Positions 16,264-24,994 of a stretch of DNA of 64,000 nt are shown one piece after another. Below the pieces are notes generated by a model, which was not told the DNA's origin, made no database searches, and saw nothing but the letters and a program-made list of their open reading frames with translations. Both the position numbers and the translations under genes were made by a program. Each line of letters starts with the position of its first letter. Position 1 is the stretch's first letter. Origin of the DNA: Acd1 sp049973945 (GTDB lineage: Archaea; Thermoproteota; Thermoprotei_A; Sulfolobales; Sulfolobaceae); NCBI GenBank assembly GCA_049973945.1, contig JBMFJH010000003.1, positions 49,517 to 113,516 on the forward strand, given 5' to 3'.

Positions 16264-18294
16264 ATGAGTGCTAAAAAAGTCGTGACGGATTTTGGTGACT
16301 ACCTAATCAGGGTCGGGCTTAGCGTGGCCTTGGGTTTGGTTGTTTACCAGCTTGGCCTATCTTACTTCCAAAACGCTAATGTGGCTCTCGCCCTTATGGC
16401 CGCCGCTTTCGTCGCAAACCTGTTCGCACCGGGGATCATCACGGGAGCCGTTATAACTACAGTTGTGGCTGTACTCACCTACAACTTAGTATATGATTAT
16501 GCAACGGGTCGTAATCTCCCCTACTCGAACCTATTCACTGCAGAGGTGATCTTGATACTCCTGTCCTATGCCATTCCGCTGTACGCTTACGTAAGGACGC
16601 GTACAGTGGCGGCGCTAGCTTGGGGCCTTCCACCCTTCTTTGTGGGCGTCGCATTGGTAGCGAATTACGCGTTGATCTCTCTGCCTTCGGGGTCACTGAC
16701 GCCGTACGACGGTATGATTCTCGGAATAAGGTACATCATCTCGGCGACTATTATGACGGTCTTAGTGACGGTCGCCGTGATGGGACTTACTGGGGTGTCT
16801 GTTAACGCCAGGGAAAGGTGGATCCTAATAATTTTCCCTTCCTTCAGCTACCTATCGTTGTTAGGCGTTTCAGGGTTTGTTCCCTACGGCTTCTCGGCCC
16901 AGGCCCCGTTCCTAGTCCTAATTGCGATGGTAATGGGTAGCTTGGCCCTGTTTCTAGTAAATCACTACGAGGGCTCTACATACAAGCTATTGTCCCTTAT
17001 ACCCATATCTCTGGCGAATTTCAGCCTGTTCTCGCTGTTTTCGTCGTTGAGCTTGCTGGAAGATGTCTTGAACCCGCTGATTGTGGGCTTGGGTGAAGGC
17101 GTCGCTGCCGCGGTTCTAATCGTTCCTGAAGCCGCGTACAAATTGACGAAGGCGAAAGAACAGAGGCACCTCTTCTTCCAAAAAAGAATAAACCTTCTAG
17201 AGGAAATAAACAACCTAAATACTCAACTAACGAGCATATTGAAGAATGTTACGACTCTTCAGCAAATGTTGAATTTAGACGAAGCTTATGTTACGGCGCT
17301 GAACAACATCAGGGCGAGACTGAACGAGATCTCGAATGGAGCGGTGTCCTGTGAGGCCGGTAATTTGGATTGCCTGACCGAGATCGAGACGAGGTTGCAG
17401 AAGACTAAAGAGAGCATAAAGAATATAGTCTCCGACGTATTGTTCGACGCGAGGACGATCAACGCCAACATACTGCTCTTCGCCAGAGACCTAGGAGTAC
17501 CTGCGGAAAACTTGGTAATTCCTAGAGAAAAGGAGATCATATATGAAAACTTGAGCGAGTTATTGGATGAAGCTGCAAGGCAGATAAGCCAGAACATGTC
17601 GAGGATAAAGACCCATCTGATGAACTTAAACAACATATTAATCAACATGTTAGGTTCGAGTCTAGAAATCGAAGGCTTTGAGTTTTACAGCATAAAGGAG
17701 CTCGTGAACAAGTTGAAGACCATTAACTTAAACGAAATGGCTAAGGAACTTGGCTCGTGTATTCAAAACGGCAGAATGTCCTTAGACCTCGTCACGGATC
17801 CTAGGACGAGGACGGAGCTACTCGATAAGCTCTCTCGAGCGACCCTACTACCGACCTCCTACGCCAAGTTCGAGACGAGCTACAACGTTTTGAAGAAGCT
17901 AGCTGACGTCCTAAGTGAAGACCTCGAGAACTTGTTGACGATGCTACAAGAGCTAAAGAAAAGCGTTCAGTTCGCGGAGCTGAGTGAGAGGGAAGCACTA
18001 GTTAAACAGGCGATAGCTACCCTCTACCAGAACAAACCTCTCTGCAGGAAATTCAGAGACCTCAACTCCTATAGGTACGAGCTACTAAAGTCCATAGATC
18101 TTGTAAAGAACAAGGACACGCTAATAGCGCTCAACAATCTCGTAAATAACATGTTACCGATCCTCAGAGCCAAGAAGACTATGCCTCTCAAGGACTTGGG
18201 AGTGAAGGAGGAGTTCATTCCGATTTTCGTCTCAATGTTGAGGTCGAAAGGGCTTACTGTGAGGGTTGAGGGGGAACAGCTGGTCGTCGATTGA
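16264..18294 (+). CDS. Large membrane protein with helical cytoplasmic half, unknown function
   Basis: The protein has 676 residues. Residues about 15-290 contain eight or nine hydrophobic segments separated by short loops. Residues about 295-640 are predicted to be almost entirely helical and coiled-coil-like, with regular Leu/Ile/Asn spacing (INLLEEINNLNTQLTSILKN). The last 40 residues (DLGVKEEFIPIFVSMLRSK, then a strand pair) resemble a small winged-helix-like unit. I recognise no family. Codon choice is more A/T-rich than in its neighbours. It has a long 5' intergenic region and stands alone. Confidence 0.65.
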   Translation: MSAKKVVTDFGDYLIRVGLSVALGLVVYQLGLSYFQNANVALALMAAAFVANLFAPGIITGAVITTVVAVLTYNLVYDYATGRNLPYSNLFTAEVILILLSYAIPLYAYVRTRTVAALAWGLPPFFVGVALVANYALISLPSGSLTPYDGMILGIRYIISATIMTVLVTVAVMGLTGVSVNARERWILIIFPSFSYLSLLGVSGFVPYGFSAQAPFLVLIAMVMGSLALFLVNHYEGSTYKLLSLIPISLANFSLFSLFSSLSLLEDVLNPLIVGLGEGVAAAVLIVPEAAYKLTKAKEQRHLFFQKRINLLEEINNLNTQLTSILKNVTTLQQMLNLDEAYVTALNNIRARLNEISNGAVSCEAGNLDCLTEIETRLQKTKESIKNIVSDVLFDARTINANILLFARDLGVPAENLVIPREKEIIYENLSELLDEAARQISQNMSRIKTHLMNLNNILINMLGSSLEIEGFEFYSIKELVNKLKTINLNEMAKELGSCIQNGRMSLDLVTDPRTRTELLDKLSRATLLPTSYAKFETSYNVLKKLADVLSEDLENLLTMLQELKKSVQFAELSEREALVKQAIATLYQNKPLCRKFRDLNSYRYELLKSIDLVKNKDTLIALNNLVNNMLPILRAKKTMPLKDLGVKEEFIPIFVSMLRSKGLTVRVEGEQLVVD

Positions 18295-18336
18295 CTCCGC
18301 TTTTGTAACCGAGACAAAAACCGCCTGCCGGCGGCG

Positions 18337-19125
18337 TTAAATCTCGATTTCCCTCCACGCTTCTCTGCTTTTAGACTCTATCTCCCTCTGTTCTTTGACG
18401 ACCTTTTCCCAGAGGGCGTCGTAGTTCTGGAAGAGGTAGTTGTAAGCCTCTCTGACCCTCCCCATGACCTCCCGGTCGCTCACTGGGTGTATCCTTAGAC
18501 CCACTCTGCCCACTGCGCCGCCCCTGACCTGTACCCAGTGGTAAAACACTTCTACGGGATACAGTTGTTTCACCCTTTCTGCGGGGAGCTTCTCCCTGTA
18601 GAGCCAGTAGAGCTCCCTCAAGAAGTTGGCGGCTATGACCCTCTTCATCCTCTCCTTCCAGCCCTCGAACAGCTGTTCCTTTGACTTTATCACGTAGTTC
18701 CTCAGGTAATTGTAGAGGGTCTCGGCGTTGTCGGAAAGGGCTAGGCCGGTAACCGCGTACACGAAGTCCCTCTGAGCGAGGATCGCGTCGAAGTCGTAGT
18801 TCACGTAGAGGTAAGCAGTAGCGGCGAAGGAGTTGACGATGCCCTCCATGAACTTCGCGGCCAACTCCTCCTTGGATACGTTAATTTTAACCTGCTCCCC
18901 CTCGAGCAACCTCTCGAGCTCGTCGTAGTCCACAACGCCTGCGAAGACCAGCTTGCCGTCGACGAAGACTGAGGGCGTTGATATGACCCCCCTCTCGAAG
19001 GCGAGGAAGGGGTAGAGCTCGGTGTCTATGAGCTTGACTTTGTGCAGGTAGCCCTTCTGCTCGAGCCAGTCGATGAGGATGTTGCACTCGACGCAGTTCT
19101 TGTGCGTGAATATCTCTACCCTCAC
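18337..19125 (-). CDS. Thioredoxin/glutaredoxin-fold protein with C-terminal helical domain
   Basis: The protein has about 262 residues. The N terminus is a thioredoxin-like domain, VEIFTHKNCVECNILIDWLE, with a CVEC redox pair and the cis-Pro motif ISTPSVFVDGKLVFAG. The remaining 180 residues form an unrecognised helical domain. The GTG start at 19125 is chosen because it overlaps the XPD stop in a GTGA junction; a longer frame upstream exists. Its coupling to XPD, an Fe-S enzyme, is suggestive of redox maintenance of the cluster, but that is only inference. Confidence 0.72.
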   Translation of the reverse strand: MRVEIFTHKNCVECNILIDWLEQKGYLHKVKLIDTELYPFLAFERGVISTPSVFVDGKLVFAGVVDYDELERLLEGEQVKINVSKEELAAKFMEGIVNSFAATAYLYVNYDFDAILAQRDFVYAVTGLALSDNAETLYNYLRNYVIKSKEQLFEGWKERMKRVIAANFLRELYWLYREKLPAERVKQLYPVEVFYHWVQVRGGAVGRVGLRIHPVSDREVMGRVREAYNYLFQNYDALWEKVVKEQREIESKSREAWREIEI

Positions 19126-20741
19126 AGCCTGACTTTGCGAGGGTTCAGGCAATTAAGGCTTTTCCTCCACCATATCTCCTCGAACCTCCTGTCGAGGAGC
19201 CAGACGTTGGCCTTGTCTCCCGGCCCCCTTATTGCACGCCCAATCGCCTGCCTCACCGCTATCCACGCGTTTATCCTGATGAACTCCCTGACCTCCATGC
19301 CTACCTTCGAGGAGAAGTCCTCGGTCAGGTCGTCGACCGGAGGGTAGGGGATCCCGGCTACCGCAACGTCGCTTATCCCGCTCTTTCCCTCCTCGCTCAC
19401 TATTTCTATCCCTTCGGTCAGTTTCCCCCGGCTCACTGCGCAGATGAGCGTTTTCTCCTTTAAGCTGAGAAGACTCTCGGCCCTAGACTCTTCCGACTCG
19501 ACGAAGGTCGGCACTTTGAGCTTCGACGACACTGCCTCCATGAACTGGTAGCTTGGGAAGACGGCGAGGACGTGGGCTTTAGCCGCGTAGTAAATCTTCA
19601 GGAGGTAGCTGGCGTACTTGCTCGCCATCGACTCCCTCAGCTCGTACTTGGACGTCACGTCCGTAGCTAAGTAGCACTCGTAGGAGCCGTACTCCCCTGG
19701 CCTCATGAACCTGGTCGCGTTGAACTCCGCAGTTTCCCTGCCCCCGAAGTCCAGGACTTTGGTCAGGTAAGTCCTGGGAGGGAGGGTGCCGGACATGAGG
19801 AGGATCCCCCCAGCCGACTCGGCCAAGCTCCCGAACTCGCTCAACGGCTCGAAGGACCTCGCGTAGAGCTTCCCCATGGCTGAATAAACCCTGTAGTTGG
19901 GAGACCTGGTCGCCACCAGGAACTTAACGACGGTGCTCAAGTTGAGCCTCCTGATGCTCCTCGCTTTGATCATCTCCTCCCTCAGGTCCTCGAGCTCGTC
20001 GGCCAGAACTCTCAAGTCCTCCTCGCTGACCGGCTTGAAGCCCTGAACCCTGACGTACTTCTCGCCCTGAACCACTGCTTCCTTGAAGCTCATCTCGACC
20101 TCGTCCAATATCCTCCTGGACTCGGGGGACTTGACCTCCTTCTTGGCCCTCTCTAGAGTCTGCAGCGACAGCGATCTCTCCGTCAGGTCTGCTGCCTTGT
20201 CGAGGTTGTGGGCCTCGTCAATCACCACCAGGCTCTCCTCTAACGGGAGATCCAGGGCCTCCCTGTACCACGGCACCAATAAATAAGGGTAAGTTATCGC
20301 TATCACGTCGCTGTCCTCGAGCCTTTCGAGAAGGGTGTAGTACGGGCAGAAGCCCTCGAGTGTCCCCTTCTCTTTAAGCCTCGCAATTACCTCCCCAGGA
20401 GAGCCGATTACGTCCTCACTCGAGGGCCTCCTGAAGGGGCAAAGGGAACACTTGATGTCCTCCGAGTCCACGTCTTTCGAGGCGAAGAGACAGGCGTTCG
20501 GCTTGCCCACTAGGAAAGAGAAGCGTTTGTTCAGCCTCTTAGCCTCCCTATAGAAAGGGACGAACTCGTTGTGAGTCCTAACTACTGCGATCACCCTGGG
20601 GAAAAGCTCGAATCCCACGATGAGGGAGAAAAGAGTCTTCCCGCTCCCAGTAGGGGCATTTAAAAGAACGACCTTCTTTTTCTTCAACTCCTCGACGACA
20701 TAGTCCTTAAGTTTCGCCTGCCAGTCCCTGAGTTGCAACAA
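19122..20741 (-). CDS. xpd: XPD-family Fe-S DNA helicase
   Basis: The protein has 539 residues, close to the crenarchaeal XPD length. The Walker A motif APTGSGKT is at 29-36 and the DEAH box (VVIDEAHNL) at about 173-180. The four [4Fe-4S] cysteines are Cys84, Cys98, Cys101 and Cys132. Helicase motif VI is RQAIGRAIRGPGD. XPD unwinds DNA 5' to 3' and works in nucleotide excision repair in eukaryotes; its archaeal role is less clear. It sits between a 93-residue protein and a thioredoxin-like gene in one operon. Confidence 0.9.
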   Translation of the reverse strand: MLQLRDWQAKLKDYVVEELKKKKVVLLNAPTGSGKTLFSLIVGFELFPRVIAVVRTHNEFVPFYREAKRLNKRFSFLVGKPNACLFASKDVDSEDIKCSLCPFRRPSSEDVIGSPGEVIARLKEKGTLEGFCPYYTLLERLEDSDVIAITYPYLLVPWYREALDLPLEESLVVIDEAHNLDKAADLTERSLSLQTLERAKKEVKSPESRRILDEVEMSFKEAVVQGEKYVRVQGFKPVSEEDLRVLADELEDLREEMIKARSIRRLNLSTVVKFLVATRSPNYRVYSAMGKLYARSFEPLSEFGSLAESAGGILLMSGTLPPRTYLTKVLDFGGRETAEFNATRFMRPGEYGSYECYLATDVTSKYELRESMASKYASYLLKIYYAAKAHVLAVFPSYQFMEAVSSKLKVPTFVESEESRAESLLSLKEKTLICAVSRGKLTEGIEIVSEEGKSGISDVAVAGIPYPPVDDLTEDFSSKVGMEVREFIRINAWIAVRQAIGRAIRGPGDKANVWLLDRRFEEIWWRKSLNCLNPRKVRL

Positions 20742-20742
20742 A

Positions 20743-21024
20743 TCAACTGGGTATGACTTCGTCCAGCATAATATAGGAAACGAACGGCTCTTCCGCGATT
20801 TTTACTACGTTCTTGGCGCTCCCCCTTACCTTAACCACGTTGAGGAAGCCGAAGACCTTGACGACCTTACCGTACTTGCCCAGCTTCTCAATTACCTCGT
20901 CGTCGGGCCTGGATTGGGTCAGCACTATCGCCACTACTTCCACATCGTGAGGGTACGACGCGTAAGTTAAGATCCTGTAGTCGACCTTGTCTGAAAGGCC
21001 CTTGAGCTCGTAGACGCTCGACAT
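20743..21024 (-). CDS. Small hypothetical protein upstream of XPD
   Basis: The protein has 93 residues, with alternating strands and helices (YRILTYASYP, VEVVAIVLTQSRPDDEVIEKL, VVKVFGFLNVVKVRG), compatible with a small ferredoxin-like or ACT-like alpha/beta fold. No catalytic motif is seen. It is the first gene of the XPD operon and ends 1-2 nt before the XPD start, so it is probably co-translated with the helicase. Its function is unknown. Confidence 0.65.
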   Translation of the reverse strand: MSSVYELKGLSDKVDYRILTYASYPHDVEVVAIVLTQSRPDDEVIEKLGKYGKVVKVFGFLNVVKVRGSAKNVVKIAEEPFVSYIMLDEVIPS

Positions 21025-21242
21025 AATTTGTCAGTACAGATTTCCGCAACGTCTTATTTAAGTCTGTCATATGTAATTTACATAATCGCGTTTGTATACA
21101 TGTTTGGGTTGTTTATCGACTGTATTACGAGCCCTCTAACTCTAAGGTTAGACGTGTGAAGTCGGACACGGTCGAATATCGTGCTTGCACGATCCTTTAG
21201 ACGAGACGTCTTAACATAACTTTTTTGTGCGTGGGAATGTAA

Positions 21243-21506
21243 GTGGGATATGTGAGGAGGGAATACTTACTTACTATCGACGAGAAAGGGAGGATAGTAA
21301 TACCCAAAGAGGTGAGGGAGGAGTTCAATCTCAACGATCGAGTGAAGCTCGTAGTGGATGACGGCCGAATCGAGATCGTCCCTTACGTCAAGAAGAGCTA
21401 TAGAGGGCTTTTCAAGGCCAGTCTGAAAGGGAAGGACGTTGACGAGGTATTGAAAGAAGCCTTGGAGGAGAGGAGCAGGAAGTGGTTAAGAGATATTTCG
21501 ACGTGA
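21243..21506 (+). CDS. vapB: AbrB-type antitoxin, VapB family
   Basis: The protein has 87 residues. The swapped-hairpin AbrB/SpoVT DNA-binding motif is clear: YLLTIDEKGRIVIPKEVREE at about 8-27, then a strand pair (VKLVVDDGRIEIVPY). The C-terminal tail is helical and charged, as toxin-binding tails of VapB proteins are. VapB neutralises a PIN-domain RNase and autoregulates the operon. The start is GTG; an A/T-rich element (CTTAACATAAC) lies about 30 nt upstream. It overlaps the toxin gene by about 25 nt. Confidence 0.82.
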   Translation: MGYVRREYLLTIDEKGRIVIPKEVREEFNLNDRVKLVVDDGRIEIVPYVKKSYRGLFKASLKGKDVDEVLKEALEERSRKWLRDIST

Positions 21507-21864
21507 ACGTTTTCGTATACTACTTAATTGACGATCCAGAATTCGGCGAAGGGCGGAATTTTGGGTGAACGACTCGGACGAAATTTACACCTCGGAAATT
21601 ACGTTCTACCAGCTCATCGTTATCCTATCGGAGTTGACTCGTGAAAACGAGAGAGACGTCATGAGGAAAGTAGCTGAAGTGCTCGAAGGACTCAACGTCA
21701 AGTTCGTCCACTTGGAACCATACGAGTTGAAGAAGGTTCACGAAATCTCAGTGAAAAACGGCTTGGACTTCGAGGACGCTATTCACTATTACTGCTCGAG
21801 AAAAGCGAACGCCGAAATGATAAGCAACGACAGAGACCTAAAGAGGCTAGGAGCCAAATTCTGA
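21482..21864 (+). pseudogene. vapC: VapC PIN-domain toxin gene with a frameshift
   Basis: The first frame, from GTG 21482, gives RYFDVNVFVYYLIDDPEFG with the first PIN Asp, then stops at TGA 21566-21568. The continuation is in another frame, from about 21550 on, and supplies the rest of the PIN active site: YTSEITFYQL (Glu), DFEDAIHYY (Asp) and ISNDRDLKRLG (Asp). One missing base near 21549-21553 explains the break; restoring it would give a DPEFGERAEFW-like join. It is either an inactivated toxin or a sequencing indel. Confidence 0.75.
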
Positions 21865-22006
21865 TGTAGTAGGAATACCTTTCGCCACCTGGTCTCGTAT
21901 TTTTAAGCCCTTTGCGTAAGCTACCGTTAACGTTCCTGATACTCCTTTAATGATGCTGCTCCTCCCACGGCAGACGGGCCCTCGAAAGGTCTTGCGAAGT
22001 CCTGTC

Positions 22007-22018
22007 TCATATAAAACC
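22007..22018 (+). promoter_or_regulatory. TATA box upstream of the Rieske protein gene
   Basis: TCATATAAAACC lies about 30 nt before the ATG at 22046, in a gap without other genes. Confidence 0.4.
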
Positions 22019-22045
22019 CTCACCGTCGTTCTTCTCGGATGAATT

Positions 22046-22345
22046 ATGCTCGAAATCCCTAGGGACTTCAAGGTGGGCGAGAAGAGGAAAGTGGTCGTGA
22101 ACGGCGAGGAAGTCCTCATATTCTACTTGGGGGCGGACAAGTTCGTTGCGGTTTCGAACAGGTGCACCCACCTGAAGTGCGACCTCTCCAAGGTTGGGGC
22201 GGTGATAAGGGAGGAGTTAGTCTGCCAGTGTCACTTCACCAGGTTCTCGCTGACCGACGGCAGGGTCTTGAAAGGGCCCGCCAGGTCTCCCCTGAAAGTC
22301 TACAGGGTCGAAGTGAGGCCTGACAAGGTAGTCATTTACCCTTGA
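22046..22345 (+). CDS. Rieske-type [2Fe-2S] ferredoxin
   Basis: The protein has 99 residues and is a soluble, single-domain Rieske protein. The cluster ligands are Cys40-x-His42 in NRCTHLKCDL and Cys60-x-x-His63 in VCQCHFTRFSL. An extra cysteine lies in each loop, Cys45 and Cys62. There is no membrane anchor, so it resembles the ferredoxins of Rieske non-heme oxygenases and the stand-alone archaeal Rieske ferredoxins rather than the bc1 subunit. It would act as an electron carrier. It is a single gene with its own TATA box; its 3' end overlaps convergent aroD by 10 nt. Confidence 0.86.
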   Translation: MLEIPRDFKVGEKRKVVVNGEEVLIFYLGADKFVAVSNRCTHLKCDLSKVGAVIREELVCQCHFTRFSLTDGRVLKGPARSPLKVYRVEVRPDKVVIYP

Positions 22346-22968
22346 ATTAGGCCCAGACACTTCAGCAATTCCTTAGCTTTCCTGTAGTCCATTTGTCCTG
22401 GGGCCGTCTCCATTCCCTCGCCGAGGCTAGCGTAGACCAATTCGGAGCCAAGGACGGCGAAGGCTATCCTCTCTAAGGGGTTTACGGCCATCGGCATCAC
22501 CGCGAACCCCTTGCCAGCGAACTTGGCCAGCAACTCCTTGTACCCTGGCTTCCCTATGACCGCTATCTTCCTGACCCAAGCCGATTCAAAGCCCCTTAGT
22601 GCCTCTTCTACCTCGCTGACTGAGGGAACCCTGTCGAAGTAGTGGACTGACACTATCTCCCCCTCGTGAGGGACGTCACTGAACTTCCTGAGGAACCTGG
22701 CCTCGACGTCGTACTTGACCCCCATGTCGTGAAGGCGCTTAAGCGTTCTGGCCTTCCACCCGTCGTCGACCTTCCTCACTCCCCCCTCGCTCGGGTCTCT
22801 AATAGTCACTATGACCTTGTCCTTGAACTCTTCGAGGACGGACGGATCGAACGTCTCAGGTTTTTCCAAATAGTCCACCCTGAGCTCGACGAAGTCGGCG
22901 TCAATTTCCCTCACTTTCCTCACGTCGTCTAGACTCCTGAGCTGAAGGGCTACTACTAGCTTCACCAA
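22336..22968 (-). CDS. aroD: 3-dehydroquinate dehydratase, type I
   Basis: The protein has 210 residues and a type I (Schiff-base) fold. Recognisable parts are FVELRVDYLEKPE near the N terminus, VIVTIRDPSEGG, VKYDVEARFL, and ending KIAVIGKPGY, with the active-site Lys in that last region. It converts 3-dehydroquinate to 3-dehydroshikimate. It is the last gene of the aromatic operon, 27 nt after aroA. TTG 22968 or GTG 22965 is the start. Confidence 0.88.
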   Translation of the reverse strand: MVKLVVALQLRSLDDVRKVREIDADFVELRVDYLEKPETFDPSVLEEFKDKVIVTIRDPSEGGVRKVDDGWKARTLKRLHDMGVKYDVEARFLRKFSDVPHEGEIVSVHYFDRVPSVSEVEEALRGFESAWVRKIAVIGKPGYKELLAKFAGKGFAVMPMAVNPLERIAFAVLGSELVYASLGEGMETAPGQMDYRKAKELLKCLGLIQG

Positions 22969-22995
22969 GTCGGTCTGAATTCCACGTCAGGAAGG

Positions 22996-24228
22996 TTAAG
23001 CCTTTCTGAGCCTGACTCCCATTCTGGACAGGTCGTCCCAGAAGTCGGGGTTGCTCTTATTGACGCACTCCGCCCTCCTCACCCTACCTCCTACTTTGGT
23101 GGCGATGACTCCGGCCATCATGGCAATCCTGTGGTCGTTCGGGCACTCGACTTCTCCTGGCCTGAGATGTGACGGTTCTATCACGAGCCTCCCCGACTCG
23201 TACCTCGCTTTCCCGCCGAACGCGGAGATCGTGTCTATGATCGTGGCTATCCTGTCGCTCTCCTTGATCTTGAGCCTCTCTACACCTTCAATTTCAGTCA
23301 CGTACTTCCCGAAGGGGGCTATCGTTGCAATCGATACTGCCAGGTCGGGAGCGTCGTCCACGTTCGCCCTAATCCCGCCCCTGGGTTCGCCGTAAACTTC
23401 CCAGACCCCGTTGTCGACGTAGCTCGTCACGCCCATAAAGGCCAACAACTCGACGATGCTGTGGTCTCCGAAGTAGCGGGGCGGTGCGTAAAGCCCCGTG
23501 ATCCTCGCCTTACCCCCCGTTATGGAGGCGGCTATCGCATAGAACGAGGCCAAAGCGAAGTCCCCCCGCACTCTTCCCTCATAAGGCTTAGGACTCCCCC
23601 GCTCTACGGTTATTTCCCACTTGTCCCCTATGGACAAGCCGACCCTAACGCCCATGGAGGTCAAGAGGTCCCTCGTCATCATGATGTAGCTCTTGGACGA
23701 AATCGGGGGCAAGACGGTTATTCTGCCGTACCCTCTGACGGCGAAGGCTATCATGAACCCGGAAACGTACTGGCTAGACTCCCCTCCCCTTATTTCGACG
23801 CTGTCCCCCTCGAACTTCCCCCTGACCTTTAGGGGTAGCCTATCGGAGGAGATTTCTATGCCGTGCTCTTTGGCTACCCTCACGAACTCCGTTATAGGCC
23901 TCTTCCTGAGGCTCTCGTCGCCGTCCACTTCCAACTCAACCCCGAGGACGGTCGCAACGGGAAGTAACATCCTCAGCGTGGTAGCAGAACCGCCCACGAA
24001 GGCCTTGCCCTCCCTCGACGGCCCCTCGAAAACGAAGGCGTTCCCCTCCCTTCTGACTCCCAAGGCCGTAACCGCGTTGATCGCGGCCTTCACGTCGTCG
24101 GACTCCGGAACCTCAACGAGTTTGACTGGTGCGATCAGTGAGTAGAATATTGTCCTAATGCCCCAGCTCTTGGAGTAGGGGGCCCTGACCTCCCCCTCAG
24201 CCCTTGAGGGTTCTACCCAGACTTCCAT
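22996..24228 (-). CDS. aroA: 5-enolpyruvylshikimate-3-phosphate synthase
   Basis: The protein has 410 residues. Substrate-binding motifs include PYSKSWGIRT near the N terminus (the usual motif has SKS), VGGSATTLRMLLPVA, ESSQYVSGFMIAF, and the C-terminal IKESDRIATI and CPNDHRIAMMAGV. It joins shikimate 3-phosphate and phosphoenolpyruvate. The start overlaps the aroK end by 32 nt. Confidence 0.92.
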   Translation of the reverse strand: MEVWVEPSRAEGEVRAPYSKSWGIRTIFYSLIAPVKLVEVPESDDVKAAINAVTALGVRREGNAFVFEGPSREGKAFVGGSATTLRMLLPVATVLGVELEVDGDESLRKRPITEFVRVAKEHGIEISSDRLPLKVRGKFEGDSVEIRGGESSQYVSGFMIAFAVRGYGRITVLPPISSKSYIMMTRDLLTSMGVRVGLSIGDKWEITVERGSPKPYEGRVRGDFALASFYAIAASITGGKARITGLYAPPRYFGDHSIVELLAFMGVTSYVDNGVWEVYGEPRGGIRANVDDAPDLAVSIATIAPFGKYVTEIEGVERLKIKESDRIATIIDTISAFGGKARYESGRLVIEPSHLRPGEVECPNDHRIAMMAGVIATKVGGRVRRAECVNKSNPDFWDDLSRMGVRLRKA

Positions 24229-24994
24229 ACTTCACCAGCTCTACTACCCTTGTCTCGCCGTGCTTTGAGAACTCCTCGATAATAGGCCCTTCGTCCCCTT
24301 CCCTAACTAAGGCGAAGAGGGAGGGCCCGTTGCCCGAAACGCCAGAGGCCAAGGCCCCCAACCTTTCGGCCTTTTCCAGCAACTCCTCCTCGTAACCCAT
24401 TACCCTGGCGACCAACCTCCCGTTTAGCCTCACCGCCTCGAAGACCCTGCCCTCGTAGGCGAGCTTGAAGGCTTGCAAGAAGCCGTCCCTGTACTTCCTG
24501 AACTCCGCCAGGTCTGGGACCCTCGGCCTGTTGCCCCTCATCAGTATTACCGCCCTGACCTCAGGCGGGTCGGCCATCTTCAAGACCTTGAACTCCTTGT
24601 TATACGTGAGCGACATCCCGCCATAGTAGCTCGCCGCCGCGTCGTCCAAAGCCCCCGTCATGCTAACTCCAGCCTTTATCGAAAGGATGGCAGAGAGCAC
24701 CAGGGCGTCGACCTCGATCCCGTACTTCTCGGCTATCTCGCCGATCAGGGCTGTCGAAACGGCGGAGCTACTCTTCAACCCGCTCTTGGGCGGTATCTCA
24801 GACTTCACGTGAACCCTCAGGTTGGGGACTCCCCTCGACTTGAAGTACTCCAAGATCTCCTTGATTAGGGGATCGCTCGGCGAATAGCTCTCGTCCTCCT
24901 CTATCGTGACCTCCACTCCCAGGTTAACGGCGATCGAGGAGCCGTACCAAGAACCGAGCGCGTTTACTGCTGAGATCCCTCCGAGGGCGCGCAT
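24197..24994 (-). CDS. aroK: Archaeal shikimate kinase (GHMP family)
   Basis: The protein has about 265 residues. The GHMP-kinase ATP loop is PPKSGLKSSSAVSTAL, and the third motif is GVSGNGPSLFALV. This is the archaeal shikimate kinase, unrelated to the bacterial P-loop AroK. ATG 24994 is preferred, since the family begins with a GG(I/V)S-type N terminus (here ALGGISAVNAL) and this start reduces overlap with aroC; an upstream reading starts at 25015. Confidence 0.9.
   Translation of the reverse strand: MRALGGISAVNALGSWYGSSIAVNLGVEVTIEEDESYSPSDPLIKEILEYFKSRGVPNLRVHVKSEIPPKSGLKSSSAVSTALIGEIAEKYGIEVDALVLSAILSIKAGVSMTGALDDAAASYYGGMSLTYNKEFKVLKMADPPEVRAVILMRGNRPRVPDLAEFRKYRDGFLQAFKLAYEGRVFEAVRLNGRLVARVMGYEEELLEKAERLGALASGVSGNGPSLFALVREGDEGPIIEEFSKHGETRVVELVKYGSLGRTLKG

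Noticed and set aside
21847..22119. 90-codon minus-strand frame between vapC and the Rieske gene
   Set aside because: It overlaps the Rieske promoter and coding start, and no motif or partner supports it, although part of it looks mildly protein-like.
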